DNA of 64,000 nt from assembly GCF_019801175.1 (NCBI RefSeq), contig NZ_JAHVJR010000001.1:558001-622000 (forward strand). The letters are read 5' to 3'. This DNA comes from Vannielia litorea. GTDB taxonomy: Bacteria > Pseudomonadota > Alphaproteobacteria > Rhodobacterales > Rhodobacteraceae. The notes beneath the pieces were generated by a model. It was not told the DNA's origin. It made no database searches and saw nothing but the letters and a program-made list of their open reading frames with translations. This document shows positions 1-9,343 of this stretch, piece by piece (position 1 is the first letter of the stretch; the number at the start of each line of letters is the position of its first letter). Made by a program: the position numbers and the translations under genes.

Positions 1-59
1 TCGCGCAGGGCGGCGAGGTGGTGGGCGAGCTTGGCGGTGTTGCTGGCGAGGTCGGTCAT
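1..59 (-). CDS. Partial CDS at window edge, homoprotocatechuate pathway (possibly hpaE)
   Basis: Only the first 19 codons or so are present (start MTDLASNTAKLAHHLAALR). The ATG overlaps the TGA of the upstream isomerase gene as ATGA, so the two are translationally coupled and share an operon. The helical N-terminal extension resembles what I recall of 5-carboxymethyl-2-hydroxymuconate semialdehyde dehydrogenases of this group, but a hydratase or hydrolase of the same pathway cannot be excluded. Pathway membership is inferred from the neighbours hpaF and hpaR; the enzyme identity is a guess. Confidence 0.4.
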   Translation of the reverse strand, partial: MTDLASNTAKLAHHLAALR

Positions 60-451
60 TTGGCCTCCTTGGCGGCGAGATGGTCGCGCACGGTGTTGAG
101 CTTGGGCGAGAGGGCCGGGTCGATATCCCGCATCTCCAGGGAGAGCATGACGGGCTGGCTTTCGATCACCGGTGCGAGAAATTTGCGGGCGGCCTCGAAC
201 ACATGCGCTGTGGCGGCCTCCTTGGCGTCCTGCGGGCGGCCGCCGCGCAGGCGGATCGAGATGTCGACGAAGATGTTGGCCGCGTCACCATCGGCGATTG
301 AGTAGTGGTCGCAGCGGGCAGCCCGCACCCGGATGCCCGCGAGCGGGAAAATACCCGTTTCCAACCCGGCAACACGCAGCGCCTCGCAGAGCGCGGACAC
401 ATCGGCGTGGCGCTCGAGGTTGGCGGAATATTCGACGCGGATATGGGGCAA
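56..451 (-). CDS. hpaF: 5-carboxymethyl-2-hydroxymuconate Delta-isomerase
   Basis: A 131-residue tautomerase-superfamily enzyme that isomerises 5-carboxymethyl-2-hydroxymuconate in the meta-cleavage pathway for homoprotocatechuate (4-hydroxyphenylacetate catabolism, cytoplasm). The start codon is TTG, chosen because GGGAGG lies six bases upstream and because the second codon is proline: in this family Pro1, exposed after loss of the initiator Met, is the catalytic base. The start PHIRVEYSAN and length (about 126 in E. coli) fit the family well. It is the first gene of a minus-strand operon, divergent from hpaR, and overlaps the next gene by ATGA. Confidence 0.9.
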   Translation of the reverse strand: MPHIRVEYSANLERHADVSALCEALRVAGLETGIFPLAGIRVRAARCDHYSIADGDAANIFVDISIRLRGGRPQDAKEAATAHVFEAARKFLAPVIESQPVMLSLEMRDIDPALSPKLNTVRDHLAAKEAK

Positions 452-470
452 GCTGTCCTCCCGAAACTTT

Positions 471-482
471 TTAACTCGTTAA
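471..482. promoter_or_regulatory. Candidate HpaR operator in the hpaF-hpaR divergent gap
   Basis: A perfect inverted repeat, TTAAC-TC-GTTAA, lies 20 bp upstream of the hpaF start and about 150 bp upstream of hpaR. MarR-family regulators bind short A/T-rich palindromes in exactly this setting, and HpaR represses the divergent catabolic operon in other bacteria. Binding is inferred from symmetry and position only. Confidence 0.5.
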
Positions 483-634
483 GTAACGCCGGCGGGCGTG
501 TCAAGTTTTATTGGCGCGCCCGGTGTGACCTGCCGATAAGTCTGCTTGATGCACCGTCCTGCGTAAGTCATACATATCATATGCCTAACGATGGTCCGAA
601 GTCTTCTGGAGGGACTCGGGAGGGGGCGGGTTCA

Positions 635-1057
635 ATGCGCCATACGTCCCGGTCCCTGCCAATTGCCCTGCTGCGCGCGCGGGAGGCCGTGATGGCCCCG
701 CTCCGGGGCATGCTGGCCTCGACCGGGGTGACCGAGCAGCAATGGCGGGTGCTCCGCGTGCTCGACGAGAATCGCACGATGGAGCCCAAAGAGCTGGCAC
801 ATCAGGCCTGCCTTCTGCTCCCAAGCCTCACCCGGATCATGCAATCTCTGGAAGAACGCGGGCTGATCACCCGCGCCAAAGACCCCTCTGACGGGCGCAA
901 GCTGCAACTGGCGATCACCGATGAGGGCCGCGCGCTGATTGCCCGCCACATGGGCGAGAGCAACCGGATATTCGCCGAACTCGACGCCGCCTTCGGGCGC
1001 GAGCGGGTGGATGCCCTGCTGGACCTGCTGAACGAGCTGGCCGAGCAGAAGAGTTGA
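635..1057 (+). CDS. hpaR: MarR-family repressor of homoprotocatechuate degradation, HpaR
   Basis: A 140-residue winged-helix MarR protein. The core reads TEQQWRVLRVL, then the recognition helix region LLLPSLTRIMQSLEERGLI and the wing DPSDGRKLQLAITDEGR. The N-terminus (RSLPIALLRAREAVM) is typical of HpaR, the aromatic-responsive repressor of the hpa operon. I place the start at the ATG before RHTSRSLP; an in-frame ATG at 581 would add 18 residues without family support. It is divergent from hpaF, which is the classical arrangement, and probably autoregulates through the palindrome at 471-482. Confidence 0.88.
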   Translation: MRHTSRSLPIALLRAREAVMAPLRGMLASTGVTEQQWRVLRVLDENRTMEPKELAHQACLLLPSLTRIMQSLEERGLITRAKDPSDGRKLQLAITDEGRALIARHMGESNRIFAELDAAFGRERVDALLDLLNELAEQKS

Positions 1058-1216
1058 AGCCTTTGCGGCAACGGGCGCCGCTGTCTCAACCAATTGTTCA
1101 CGGTTATGGGGTCTTTGGGCGGGGTGCACTTGCAGCCCCCCCATGCCAGCACTAAGACAAGGGGCAGACAACCACGGCCCCGCCGAGCGGGGGCCCAAGA
1201 TGCCGAGGCCCGAGTC

Positions 1217-1852
1217 ATGAACGATCCCGTTGAAACCTACATGAACCTTGTCCCCATGGTGGTGGAGCAGACCAGCCGTGGCGAGCGGGCCTATGATATC
1301 TTCTCCCGCCTGCTGAAAGAGCGGATCGTCTTCGTGAACGGTCCGGTGCATGACGGCATGAGCCAGCTCGTGGTGGCGCAGCTGCTGCACCTCGAGGCGG
1401 AGAACCCGAAAAAAGAGATCTCGATGTACATCAACAGCCCCGGCGGCGTGGTGACTTCGGGCCTCTCGATCTACGACACGATGCAGTACATCCGCCCCAA
1501 GGTGAGCACTCTGGTCATCGGCCAGGCCGCCTCGATGGGCTCGCTGCTGCTGACGGCGGGCGAGGCGGGCATGCGCTTTTCGCTGCCCAACAGCCGCATC
1601 ATGGTGCACCAGCCCTCCGGTGGCTACCAGGGCCAGGCGACGGATATCATGATCCACGCGCAGGAAACCCAGAAGCTGAAAGACCGGCTTAACCAGATCT
1701 ATGTTAGGCACACCGGCCAGACCCTGAAAAAGGTCGAGGCCGCGCTGGAGCGTGACAACTTCATGAGCCCCGAAGAAGCCAAGGACTGGGGCCTGATCGA
1801 CGAGATCGTGGAGAACCGCGACAAGGGCGGCGACGACAGCGGCAGCAAGTAA
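1217..1852 (+). CDS. clpP: ATP-dependent Clp protease proteolytic subunit
   Basis: A 211-residue serine peptidase that forms the double-heptamer chamber of the ClpXP and ClpAP proteases in the cytoplasm. The catalytic triad is visible: Ser106 in GQAASMGS, His131 in IMVHQPSGG and Asp180 in ERDNFMS. The oxyanion-region glycines (NSPGG) are intact. The start at MNDPVETYMN matches family length, with upstream in-frame codons being low-quality sequence. clpX follows 134 bp downstream on the same strand, the usual clpPX order. A weak CTTG-type sigma-32 element upstream was judged too poor to annotate. Confidence 0.97.
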   Translation: MNDPVETYMNLVPMVVEQTSRGERAYDIFSRLLKERIVFVNGPVHDGMSQLVVAQLLHLEAENPKKEISMYINSPGGVVTSGLSIYDTMQYIRPKVSTLVIGQAASMGSLLLTAGEAGMRFSLPNSRIMVHQPSGGYQGQATDIMIHAQETQKLKDRLNQIYVRHTGQTLKKVEAALERDNFMSPEEAKDWGLIDEIVENRDKGGDDSGSK

Positions 1853-1986
1853 GCTGCGGCAAAGCATGCGTCGTTCACTTTAATTTGGCGTTGTGTCCCG
1901 TTGGGTGCTGCCCTAGGATTCTCCAAATCCGGGGCGCATACGGGGCAGAACGCAAGAAACGGGCAGAGCAGCCCGAGGGGTTATGA

Positions 1987-3252
<1,266 letters not shown>

Positions 3253-3277
3253 ATCACGGTGGGTTCACCCACTTCAC

Positions 3278-3308
3278 AGGGCCTCGCGGGAGCGGGGCCT
3301 TTCTTTTT
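3278..3308 (+). terminator. Rho-independent terminator after clpX
   Basis: A 10-bp stem (AGGGCCTCGC paired to GCGGGGCCTT, with two G-T wobbles) closes a GGGA tetraloop and is followed by TCTTTTTT. It begins 26 bp after the clpX stop and is the best textbook terminator in the window. Confidence 0.9.
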
Positions 3309-3348
3309 TGGTGCGCCATGAAGGCGCGCCCCACACATGGAGAAAGCG

Positions 3349-3729
3349 ATGAAACGGACCCTGATCAGCTCGGGCGGGCCTTTTGAGGAGAAGATCGGCT
3401 ACAGCCGCGCCGTGGTTTGCGACGGCTGGGTCTTCGTGGCGGGCAGCACCGGGGCGGACCCGGAGACGGGCGAGATGCCGGAGGGCGTGGTGGAGCAGTG
3501 CCGGAACACGCTGGAAACCATCCGCCGCGCGCTGGAGCAGGCGGGCGCCTCGCTGGATGACGTGGTGCGGGTGAACTACGTTCTGCCGGTCGCTGCAGAT
3601 TTCGAGCCCTGCTGGCCGGTGCTGGCTGAAGCCTTCGGCAAGGCCCGGCCCGCGGCGATGATGATCGAGGCGGGGCTGATCAGCCCGGCGATGAAGATCG
3701 AGATCGAGGTGACGGCGCGTCTGCCTTGA
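3349..3729 (+). CDS. Rid/YjgF/YER057c/UK114-family protein
   Basis: A 126-residue protein of the Rid family, cytoplasmic trimers, some of which hydrolyse reactive enamine/imine intermediates. The fold signature runs through FVAGSTG, VVEQCRNTLETI and MKIEIEVTA. The ATG at 3349 is preferred over that at 3337 because GGAGAAAGCG forms its ribosome binding site. The position of the imine-hydrolysing Arg105 of RidA (PAR motif) reads PAA here (ARPAAMMIEAGL), so this is probably one of the Rid subgroups without the RidA active site, and deaminase activity should not be assumed. Confidence 0.85.
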   Translation: MKRTLISSGGPFEEKIGYSRAVVCDGWVFVAGSTGADPETGEMPEGVVEQCRNTLETIRRALEQAGASLDDVVRVNYVLPVAADFEPCWPVLAEAFGKARPAAMMIEAGLISPAMKIEIEVTARLP

Positions 3730-3756
3730 GCGTGGTGTTTGGCTGAGCCGTAGAGC

Positions 3757-3792
3757 CGGGGGGGGCGCTGCCCCCACACCCCCGGGATTTTC
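3757..3792 (+). repeat. Dispersed GC-hairpin repeat, copy A (truncated)
   Basis: Contains the hairpin GGGGGC-GCT-GCCCCC followed by ACACCCCCGGGATTTT. Copies B (9344), C (20724) and D (27651) share this core and extend into an A-rich tail, CAAGAAAATGAACAGG, which is missing here. It sits between convergent genes, as copy C also does, so a terminator role is possible. Confidence 0.7.
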
Positions 3793-3819
3793 AGAGGACC
3801 AATGAGGGGCGGGCGGGGC

Positions 3820-4125
3820 CTAACGAGAGGCCTTTTCCGAGATGCCCGATTGGTTCTGGCGTGAGGCGAGTTCGGCTTCGATGTCGGCCAGGGTCACGCC
3901 GCGGGCGGCGCACATCACCAGCAGGTGGTAGAGTGCATCGGCGGCCTCGGCGGTGAGCTTGGCGCGGTCGCCCTTTACCGCTTCGATAATTGCTTCGACA
4001 GCTTCCTCGCCGAACTTCTCGGCGCACTTCTCCGGGCCTTTCGCCAGCAGCTTCGCCGTCCAACTCGACTCGGGGTCAGCGGATTTGCGGGCTTCGATGG
4101 TCGCGGCGAGATCGGACAGGCTCAT
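3820..4125 (-). CDS. hisE: Phosphoribosyl-ATP pyrophosphatase
   Basis: A 101-residue all-alpha NTP pyrophosphatase (MazG-like fold) that converts phosphoribosyl-ATP to phosphoribosyl-AMP, step two of histidine synthesis. The metal-binding helices EKCAEKFGEEAVEAIIEA and AEAADALYHLLV carry the EExxE and ExxD residues. It is a stand-alone HisE, not fused to HisI, as usual in alphaproteobacteria. The ATG overlaps the hisF stop as ATGA, so it is coupled to hisF and is the last gene of this his segment. Confidence 0.96.
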   Translation of the reverse strand: MSLSDLAATIEARKSADPESSWTAKLLAKGPEKCAEKFGEEAVEAIIEAVKGDRAKLTAEAADALYHLLVMCAARGVTLADIEAELASRQNQSGISEKASR

Positions 4126-4883
4126 GTCATCCTCACGGGAATGCCGGCGGCGGCCATGTGCGTCTTGGCCTCGCCGATGGTGTAGGTGCCGAAGTGGAAG
4201 ATCGAGGCGGCGAGCACGGCAGAGGCATGGCCCTCGGTGACCCCCTCGACGAGGTGATCGAGCGTGCCGACGCCCCCCGAGGCGATCACCGGCACCGGCA
4301 CCGCATCGGCGATGGCGCGGGTGAGCGGCAGGTTGAAGCCCGCCTTGGTGCCATCCCGGTCCATCGAGGTCAGCAGGATCTCGCCGGCGCCCTTCTCGGC
4401 GATCATCACGGCGAATTCCACCGCATCGATGCCGGTGGGGCGGCGGCCGCCGTGGGTGAAAATCTCCCACCGGCCCGGCTCTACCGTTTTTGCATCAATC
4501 GCGCAGACGATGCATTGCGAGCCAAAACGCATGGCGGCCTCGGTGATCACATCCGGGTCGGCCACTGCGGCGGAATTGAAGCTCACCTTGTCGGCCCCCG
4601 AGAGCAGCAGCTTGCGCACATCCTCATGGGTCCGCACGCCGCCGCCGATGGTGAGCGGCATGAAGCACTGCTCGGCGGTCCGCGTCGCCAGATCATACAT
4701 GGTGCCGCGGTTCTCATGGGTGGCGTGGATGTCGAGAAAGCAGAGCTCATCGGCGCCTGCGGCATCGTAGGCGCGGGCCGATTCCACCGGGTCGCCGGCA
4801 TCCACGAGGTCGACGAAGTTGACGCCCTTGACCACGCGGCCATCGGCCACGTCGAGGCAGGGGATGATGCGGGTCTTCAGCAT
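4122..4883 (-). CDS. hisF: Imidazole glycerol phosphate synthase cyclase subunit
   Basis: A 253-residue TIM barrel that, with HisH, makes imidazole glycerol phosphate and AICAR from PRFAR plus ammonia. It starts MLKTRIIPCLD, placing the catalytic Asp11 in PCLDVADGR. The second catalytic Asp lies in CAIDAK, and the phosphate-binding loops GGGVRT and ASGGVG are intact. It overlaps hisE by ATGA. Its partner hisH is 6.3 kb away (11142) and hisA lies between, so the operon is scattered with unrelated genes. Confidence 0.97.
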   Translation of the reverse strand: MLKTRIIPCLDVADGRVVKGVNFVDLVDAGDPVESARAYDAAGADELCFLDIHATHENRGTMYDLATRTAEQCFMPLTIGGGVRTHEDVRKLLLSGADKVSFNSAAVADPDVITEAAMRFGSQCIVCAIDAKTVEPGRWEIFTHGGRRPTGIDAVEFAVMIAEKGAGEILLTSMDRDGTKAGFNLPLTRAIADAVPVPVIASGGVGTLDHLVEGVTEGHASAVLAASIFHFGTYTIGEAKTHMAAAGIPVRMT

Positions 4884-4940
4884 GGGGCTGCGATATCCGG
4901 TTTTGCTGGCGGAGGGAAGCGCGGGGCGGTAGCTGGGGGC

Positions 4941-6029
4941 ATGGAAAAACTGGAGATCTTCCTGGTGGTCGCGCCGGGGCTGGAGGAGGTGGCCGCCGCA
5001 GAGGCCCGGGAGCAGGGCTTCGCCAAGGCCCGCGTGGTGCCGGGCGGCGTGGCCTGCCGGGGCGCGTGGTCCGAGGTCTGGCGCGCCAACCTTGTGCTGC
5101 GGGTGCCGGGGCGGGTGCTGGTGCGGCTGGCCAGCTTTCGGGCCATGAGCTTTCGGGCGCTGGAAACCGGGCTGGATGCGGTGGATTGGCCCTCGGTGCT
5201 CGCGCCGGGCCAATCTGTGCGGGCAGAGGCGGCGACCAAGCACTCCAAGCTCTACCACGCGGGTGCGGTGAAAGGCCGGCTGGAGCAGGCGCTCGGCCGC
5301 GCGGGGGCGGTGGTGGACCCGGAAGGCCTGCGGGTGCTGGTGCGGATTGAGCAGAACACCTGCGTAGTGAGCGTGGACAGTTCGGGCGAGGCGCTGCACC
5401 GTCGCGGCTTCAAGCAGGCGGTGAATGCCGCCCCGATGCGCGAGACGATGGCAGCGGGCTTTCTGCGAGCCGCCGGATACGCGGGCCGCGAGCCGGTACT
5501 GGACCCGATGTGCGGCTCGGGCACCTTCTGCATCGAGGCGGCGGAAATCGCCGCCGGGCTGGCGCCAGGACGGGGCAGGGGCTTTGCTTTCGAGCAGTTC
5601 CCGGGCTTCGACGCCGAGGGTTTTGCCGCGCTGAAGGCACGGGCGCCGGTGGCGCGGGGCGAGGGGCCGGTGATGGGCTCGGACCGGGACGCAGGCGCGG
5701 TGCGGATGAGCCGGGAGAACGCCGCGCGGGCCGGGGTGGCCAGCCACTTCGAGGAGGCCTCGGTGAGCGCACTTGAGCGGCCAGATTGCGCCCCGGGGCT
5801 GGTGATCTGCAACCCGCCCTACGGCAGCAGGATCGGCAACAAGGGGCCGCTCTTCGGGCTCTACGGCAGCTTCGGCAAGGTGATGAAAGAGCGCTTCGAG
5901 GGCTGGCGCGTCGCGATGGTTACCTCCGACGAGAAGCTGGCACGCGCCACCGGCCTGCCGTGGGAGCCGCCCGGCCCGCATGTGGCGCATGGCGGGCTGA
6001 AGGTGCGGCTCTGGCTGGCGCAGATGTGA
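4941..6029 (+). CDS. THUMP-domain class I SAM-dependent RNA methyltransferase (RlmL N-terminal-like)
   Basis: A 362-residue protein. An N-terminal ferredoxin-like/THUMP region (about 1-150, starting MEKLEIFLVVAPGLEEVAAAE) precedes a Rossmann methyltransferase. The SAM region is DPMCGSGTFCIEAA and the catalytic NPPY appears in LVICNPPYGSR. The nearest described relative is the m2G-forming half of RlmL, which modifies 23S rRNA; the substrate here is inferred. The ATG at 4941 lies 57 bp from the divergent hisF start. A much longer open frame upstream is antisense to hisE and hisF and was not used. Confidence 0.88.
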   Translation: MEKLEIFLVVAPGLEEVAAAEAREQGFAKARVVPGGVACRGAWSEVWRANLVLRVPGRVLVRLASFRAMSFRALETGLDAVDWPSVLAPGQSVRAEAATKHSKLYHAGAVKGRLEQALGRAGAVVDPEGLRVLVRIEQNTCVVSVDSSGEALHRRGFKQAVNAAPMRETMAAGFLRAAGYAGREPVLDPMCGSGTFCIEAAEIAAGLAPGRGRGFAFEQFPGFDAEGFAALKARAPVARGEGPVMGSDRDAGAVRMSRENAARAGVASHFEEASVSALERPDCAPGLVICNPPYGSRIGNKGPLFGLYGSFGKVMKERFEGWRVAMVTSDEKLARATGLPWEPPGPHVAHGGLKVRLWLAQM

Positions 6030-6106
6030 TGCGGCGTTCATGGACCCGTGGAACGGGGCAGGCATTCTGCGGTTGAGCTTGCATGTTCCAACCCGGAGAG
6101 ACTGCC

Positions 6107-6556
6107 ATGAAACACGCGATTGCCGCCCTTGCCCTGACCCTTGCCGCCACGCCCGCGCTGGCGGATGACGACATCATCAACGTGGAGGCGACCGGCAGCG
6201 TGGCCGAGGTGGCCGACCGGCTTGTCGCCGCGATCGAGGGTGCGGGAGCCACGGTATTTGCCCGTGTCGACCATGCAGGCGGCGCCGAGAGTGCGGGCAT
6301 GGAGCTGGCGCCGATGGAGCTTGTGATCTTCGGCAACCCCACGCTGGGCACGCCCGCGATCCAGTCCTCGCCGATGGCCGGGCTGGTGCTGCCGATGAAG
6401 GTGCTGGTCTGGGAGGACGCGCAGGGCGCGGTAAAACTCTCATACGAAGACCCCGAGGAGATGCTGGACGAGGTCGGCGTGGACGATGACCTCGAGGTGA
6501 TCGTCCAGATGGAAGGCGCGCTCAAAAAGCTCACCGGCGCGGCGGCGGGCGGCTGA
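6107..6556 (+). CDS. DUF302 periplasmic protein
   Basis: A 149-residue exported protein. It begins with a signal peptide (MKHAIAALALTLAATPALA, cleavage before DDD). The mature part has the DUF302 core: an alternating fold with EVADRLVAAIEGAGATVFARVDH, then LVIFGNPTLGTP and LPMKVLVWED. DUF302 proteins bind small ligands or haem in some cases, but no function is established. The start is the ATG after CGGAGAGACTGCC; an ATG 24 bases upstream lacks a ribosome binding site. It lies between an RNA methyltransferase and a convergent GMC oxidoreductase and looks monocistronic. Confidence 0.8.
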   Translation: MKHAIAALALTLAATPALADDDIINVEATGSVAEVADRLVAAIEGAGATVFARVDHAGGAESAGMELAPMELVIFGNPTLGTPAIQSSPMAGLVLPMKVLVWEDAQGAVKLSYEDPEEMLDEVGVDDDLEVIVQMEGALKKLTGAAAGG

Positions 6557-6589
6557 ACGGGCGCAGGGCAGGGCCCCGCGCCCCTCAGG

Positions 6590-8317
6590 TCAGCCAATGA
6601 GGATGTCGGCCATCCGCTCGCCGATAACCACCGTGGAGGCCATCGTGTTGCCGGTCGACACGCGCGGCATGGCCGAGGCATCGGCGATAGAGAGCCCTTC
6701 GACCCCGTGAACCGCGAGGCTGCCGGAGACGACCGACATCTCATCGGTCCCCATCTTGCAGGTGCAGCTTTCGTGAAAGTAGGTGCCCGCCGCGTTGCGG
6801 GCGAAGTCATCAAGCTCGGCCCCGGTGATCGGGCCGGGCATGACCTCGCGCTTTACGAACTCCGCGAGCGGGCCGGAATTACCGATCTCGCGGCAGAGCT
6901 CGATGCAGGTTGTCAGCGCTTTCAGGTCTGCCGGTTCTTTCAGGAAGCCGCCGTCGATCTGCACCGGATCGCTCGGGTTTGGCCCGGTCAGCCGCACCTC
7001 GCCGGTGCTCTGCGGGCGGACGATGCCGGGGGCGATGGTCCAGCTTCCGGCGGGCGGGGCGTAGGCCGAGCCGTGGACCTCGGAGGCATAGGGCACCTCG
7101 ATCTGGAACGGCTGGAGATCGGGCGTGTCGAGTGAGGAACCCGACTTCCAGAAGAAGGTCGCCTCGGCGGCGGAATTGCCCGGCGGCAGCGGCGTGGTGT
7201 ATTCCCACACGCAGCCAGCGGCGAGGATATGATCCTGAAAGTTCTGGCCGACGCCGGGCAAGTCATGCGCCACCGCGATGCCATGCTCGGCGAGGTGATC
7301 TGCAGGGCCGATCCCCGATTGCATCAGGATCTTCGGCGTGTTGATGGCGCCAGCCGAAAGCACGGTATGGCCGGCCTCCACCTCGAAGCTCTCGCCATCC
7401 TTCTCGAAGGTCAGGCCGGTGACGGTGGTGCCGTTCAGCGTGAGCTTCTGCACCGTGGCCCCGGTGAGCAGGGTGATGTTGGGGCGTTTCAGGGTCTCCC
7501 ACAGATAGTCCGAGGGGATGTTGCGGCGCATGCCGTCCTTGATCCGCACGTTGGCGAGGGCTGCGCCGCCCTCTCCCTCCATCATCTCGCCGTTCATGTC
7601 GGCGTAGCCGGGGATGCCCGCGGTGCCGCAGGCCTCGACAAAGGCAGGGGCGATCGGGTTCACATCGCGCACATCGGTTACCCAGAGGCGGCCACCGGTG
7701 CCACGGCGGGTGTCATCCGGCGCGCCCTGCCAATCTTCGATGCGCTTGTAGATCTCCAGCACGTTCTCATAGGACCATGCGTCATCGCCAGTCTCGCTGG
7801 CCCAGAAATCGAAGTCGTTCTTGTGGCCGCGCGCCCAGATCATCACGTTGATCGAGCTGCCGCCGCCCACCACCTTGCCCATCGGCAGGATCAGCGAGCG
7901 CCCGTTAACATGCTCGGAGGGCTCGGCACTGTAGCCCCAGTCACGCTCGGAGCGGATGTTGGTGGGCCACATCAGCGGGTTCAGCACGGCGTCGATCTGG
8001 TCGGTGCCGCCGGCCTCGAGCACCAGCACCGAGGCGTCAGTCTCGGCAGCGAGCCGTCCGGCCACCACCGCGCCGCCGGAGCCGGAACCGACGACGATGT
8101 AATCGTAGCGGCCTGCGATGTTCTGCGCGTTGTAGCGCTGGGTGATCGCTGCATCGCCCAGGTCCTGCGCCCAGGCCTCGGCAGAGGCGAGCGAGGCGCC
8201 TGCAGCGAGCGCAAGCTGGATGAACCGGCGGCGTCCGAGCCGCCCGTGAACGAGGCCGGATTGCAGCGCCATGAGGCGGTCGCCCCGGGCGAGAGCCTGG
8301 GTGAAGATCGGTTTCAT
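6590..8317 (-). CDS. GMC-family FAD-dependent oxidoreductase, Tat-exported
   Basis: A 575-residue flavoprotein of the glucose-methanol-choline family. A Tat-type leader (GRRRFIQLALAAGASLASAEAWAQ) precedes the FAD dinucleotide motif VVGSGSGGAVVAGRL. Conserved GMC segments follow (GGSSINVMIWARG; LSAGAINTPKILMQSGIG), then the catalytic His in GTYFHESCTCKMG and the Asn in VSTGNTMAST. The primary alcohol oxidised cannot be read from sequence; choline-dehydrogenase-like is as far as I would go, and choline dehydrogenases usually lack a Tat leader. The start at 8317 has GTAGGACT upstream; a start at 8338 is possible. Confidence 0.85.
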   Translation of the reverse strand: MKPIFTQALARGDRLMALQSGLVHGRLGRRRFIQLALAAGASLASAEAWAQDLGDAAITQRYNAQNIAGRYDYIVVGSGSGGAVVAGRLAAETDASVLVLEAGGTDQIDAVLNPLMWPTNIRSERDWGYSAEPSEHVNGRSLILPMGKVVGGGSSINVMIWARGHKNDFDFWASETGDDAWSYENVLEIYKRIEDWQGAPDDTRRGTGGRLWVTDVRDVNPIAPAFVEACGTAGIPGYADMNGEMMEGEGGAALANVRIKDGMRRNIPSDYLWETLKRPNITLLTGATVQKLTLNGTTVTGLTFEKDGESFEVEAGHTVLSAGAINTPKILMQSGIGPADHLAEHGIAVAHDLPGVGQNFQDHILAAGCVWEYTTPLPPGNSAAEATFFWKSGSSLDTPDLQPFQIEVPYASEVHGSAYAPPAGSWTIAPGIVRPQSTGEVRLTGPNPSDPVQIDGGFLKEPADLKALTTCIELCREIGNSGPLAEFVKREVMPGPITGAELDDFARNAAGTYFHESCTCKMGTDEMSVVSGSLAVHGVEGLSIADASAMPRVSTGNTMASTVVIGERMADILIG

Positions 8318-8487
8318 TGGAGTCCTACCCTTGGTCATGCGGGAGCACGCAGCCGGGCCTCCTCTCCCTGCGGCGTGCCTGCGTGGTGCAATTTAGTGCA
8401 TGAGTCGGGTGGATTCCCTAGGGTTAACTTGCGAATGCGCGACTAAGGTCGCGGGTCCGGTGGGAATTGTGCAATATAATGCGGGGG

Positions 8488-9207
8488 TCAGGCGCGGAGG
8501 GTGGCCAGCGCCTCGGAAAGGTCGAGCGCACCATCATAGAGCGCCCGGCCCGAGATTGCCCCGGCGATGCTGCCCTTGGCCTTCAGCGCCGTGAGGTCGG
8601 CCAGCGAGGAGACGCCACCCGAGGCGATGACGGGGATAGAGACGGCACGCGCCAGCGCATCAGTCGCCTCCACGTTGGGGCCTTGCATGGCGCCATCGCG
8701 GTTGATGTCGGTGTAGATGATCGCCGCGACGCCGGCATCCTCGAAGGATTTGGCGAGATCGGTGGCGTTCACATCGGTCTCCTCGGCCCAGCCCTTGGTG
8801 GCGACCATGCCGTGCCGCGCGTCGATCCCAACGGCGACCTGGCCGGGGAAGGCGGCAGCCGCCTCACGCACCAGCGCGGGGTTTTCCACCGCAACGGTGC
8901 CGAGGATCACGCGGGCAAGGCCCTTTGAGAGCCAGCGCTCGATGGTGGCCATGTCGCGGATACCGCCACCGAGCTGTGCCGGGGTCTTGGTGGCCTTGAG
9001 GATCGCCTCGACCGGAGCGGCATTGACCGGCTCACCGGCAAAGGCGCCGTTGAGATCGACGAGGTGAAGCCATTCGCAGCCCGCGTTCACGAACTCCATC
9101 GCCTGCGCCGCCGGGTCTTCATTGAAGGTGGTCGACTTCTCCATGTCGCCGCGCAGGAGCCGCACGGCGTGGCCGTCTTTCAGGTCGATGGCGGGGTAGA
9201 GGATCAT
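8488..9207 (-). CDS. hisA: HisA, ProFAR isomerase
   Basis: A 239-residue TIM barrel that performs the Amadori rearrangement of ProFAR to PRFAR in histidine synthesis. It starts MILYPAIDLKDG with catalytic Asp8, and the second Asp lies in YTDINRDG. Phosphate-binding motifs GGGIRD and ASGGVSS are intact. The barrel is an evolutionary paralogue of hisF at 4122. It stands alone on the minus strand behind a 329-bp upstream gap that contains a 16-bp perfect inverted repeat and dispersed repeat B. Confidence 0.96.
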   Translation of the reverse strand: MILYPAIDLKDGHAVRLLRGDMEKSTTFNEDPAAQAMEFVNAGCEWLHLVDLNGAFAGEPVNAAPVEAILKATKTPAQLGGGIRDMATIERWLSKGLARVILGTVAVENPALVREAAAAFPGQVAVGIDARHGMVATKGWAEETDVNATDLAKSFEDAGVAAIIYTDINRDGAMQGPNVEATDALARAVSIPVIASGGVSSLADLTALKAKGSIAGAISGRALYDGALDLSEALATLRA

Positions 9208-9259
9208 GGGCGCGGCTCCTTTTGGCGCGGGGTTTGCCATGCGGGGCGGGGGAAGGGAA

Positions 9260-9316
9260 GGGGCCGCGCATGGCAAGGCTCCCGCCCGCCCACTCCGCCG
9301 TGCCATGCGCGGCCCC
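9260..9316. repeat. 16-bp perfect inverted repeat with 25-nt loop upstream of hisA
   Basis: The arms at 9260-9275 (GGGGCCGCGCATGGCA) and 9301-9316 are exact reverse complements. The element lies 53-109 bp upstream of the hisA start in a gap without a gene (9208-9536). There is no U-tract on either side, so a simple terminator is unlikely; a structured leader of hisA mRNA or a small non-autonomous element remnant are the alternatives. Confidence 0.6.
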
Positions 9317-9343
9317 GCTTTTGGCGGTGCGCCGGGTGGAGCC

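Noticed and set aside
1127..1160. Possible sigma-32 promoter in front of clpP (CTTG-N17-CACTAAGA)
   Set aside because: The -10 part does not match CYTATNT; only the rpoH copy is convincing.
3990..4940. N-terminal extension of the RNA methyltransferase frame
   Set aside because: The extension is antisense to hisE and hisF; the ATG at 4941 begins the family homology.
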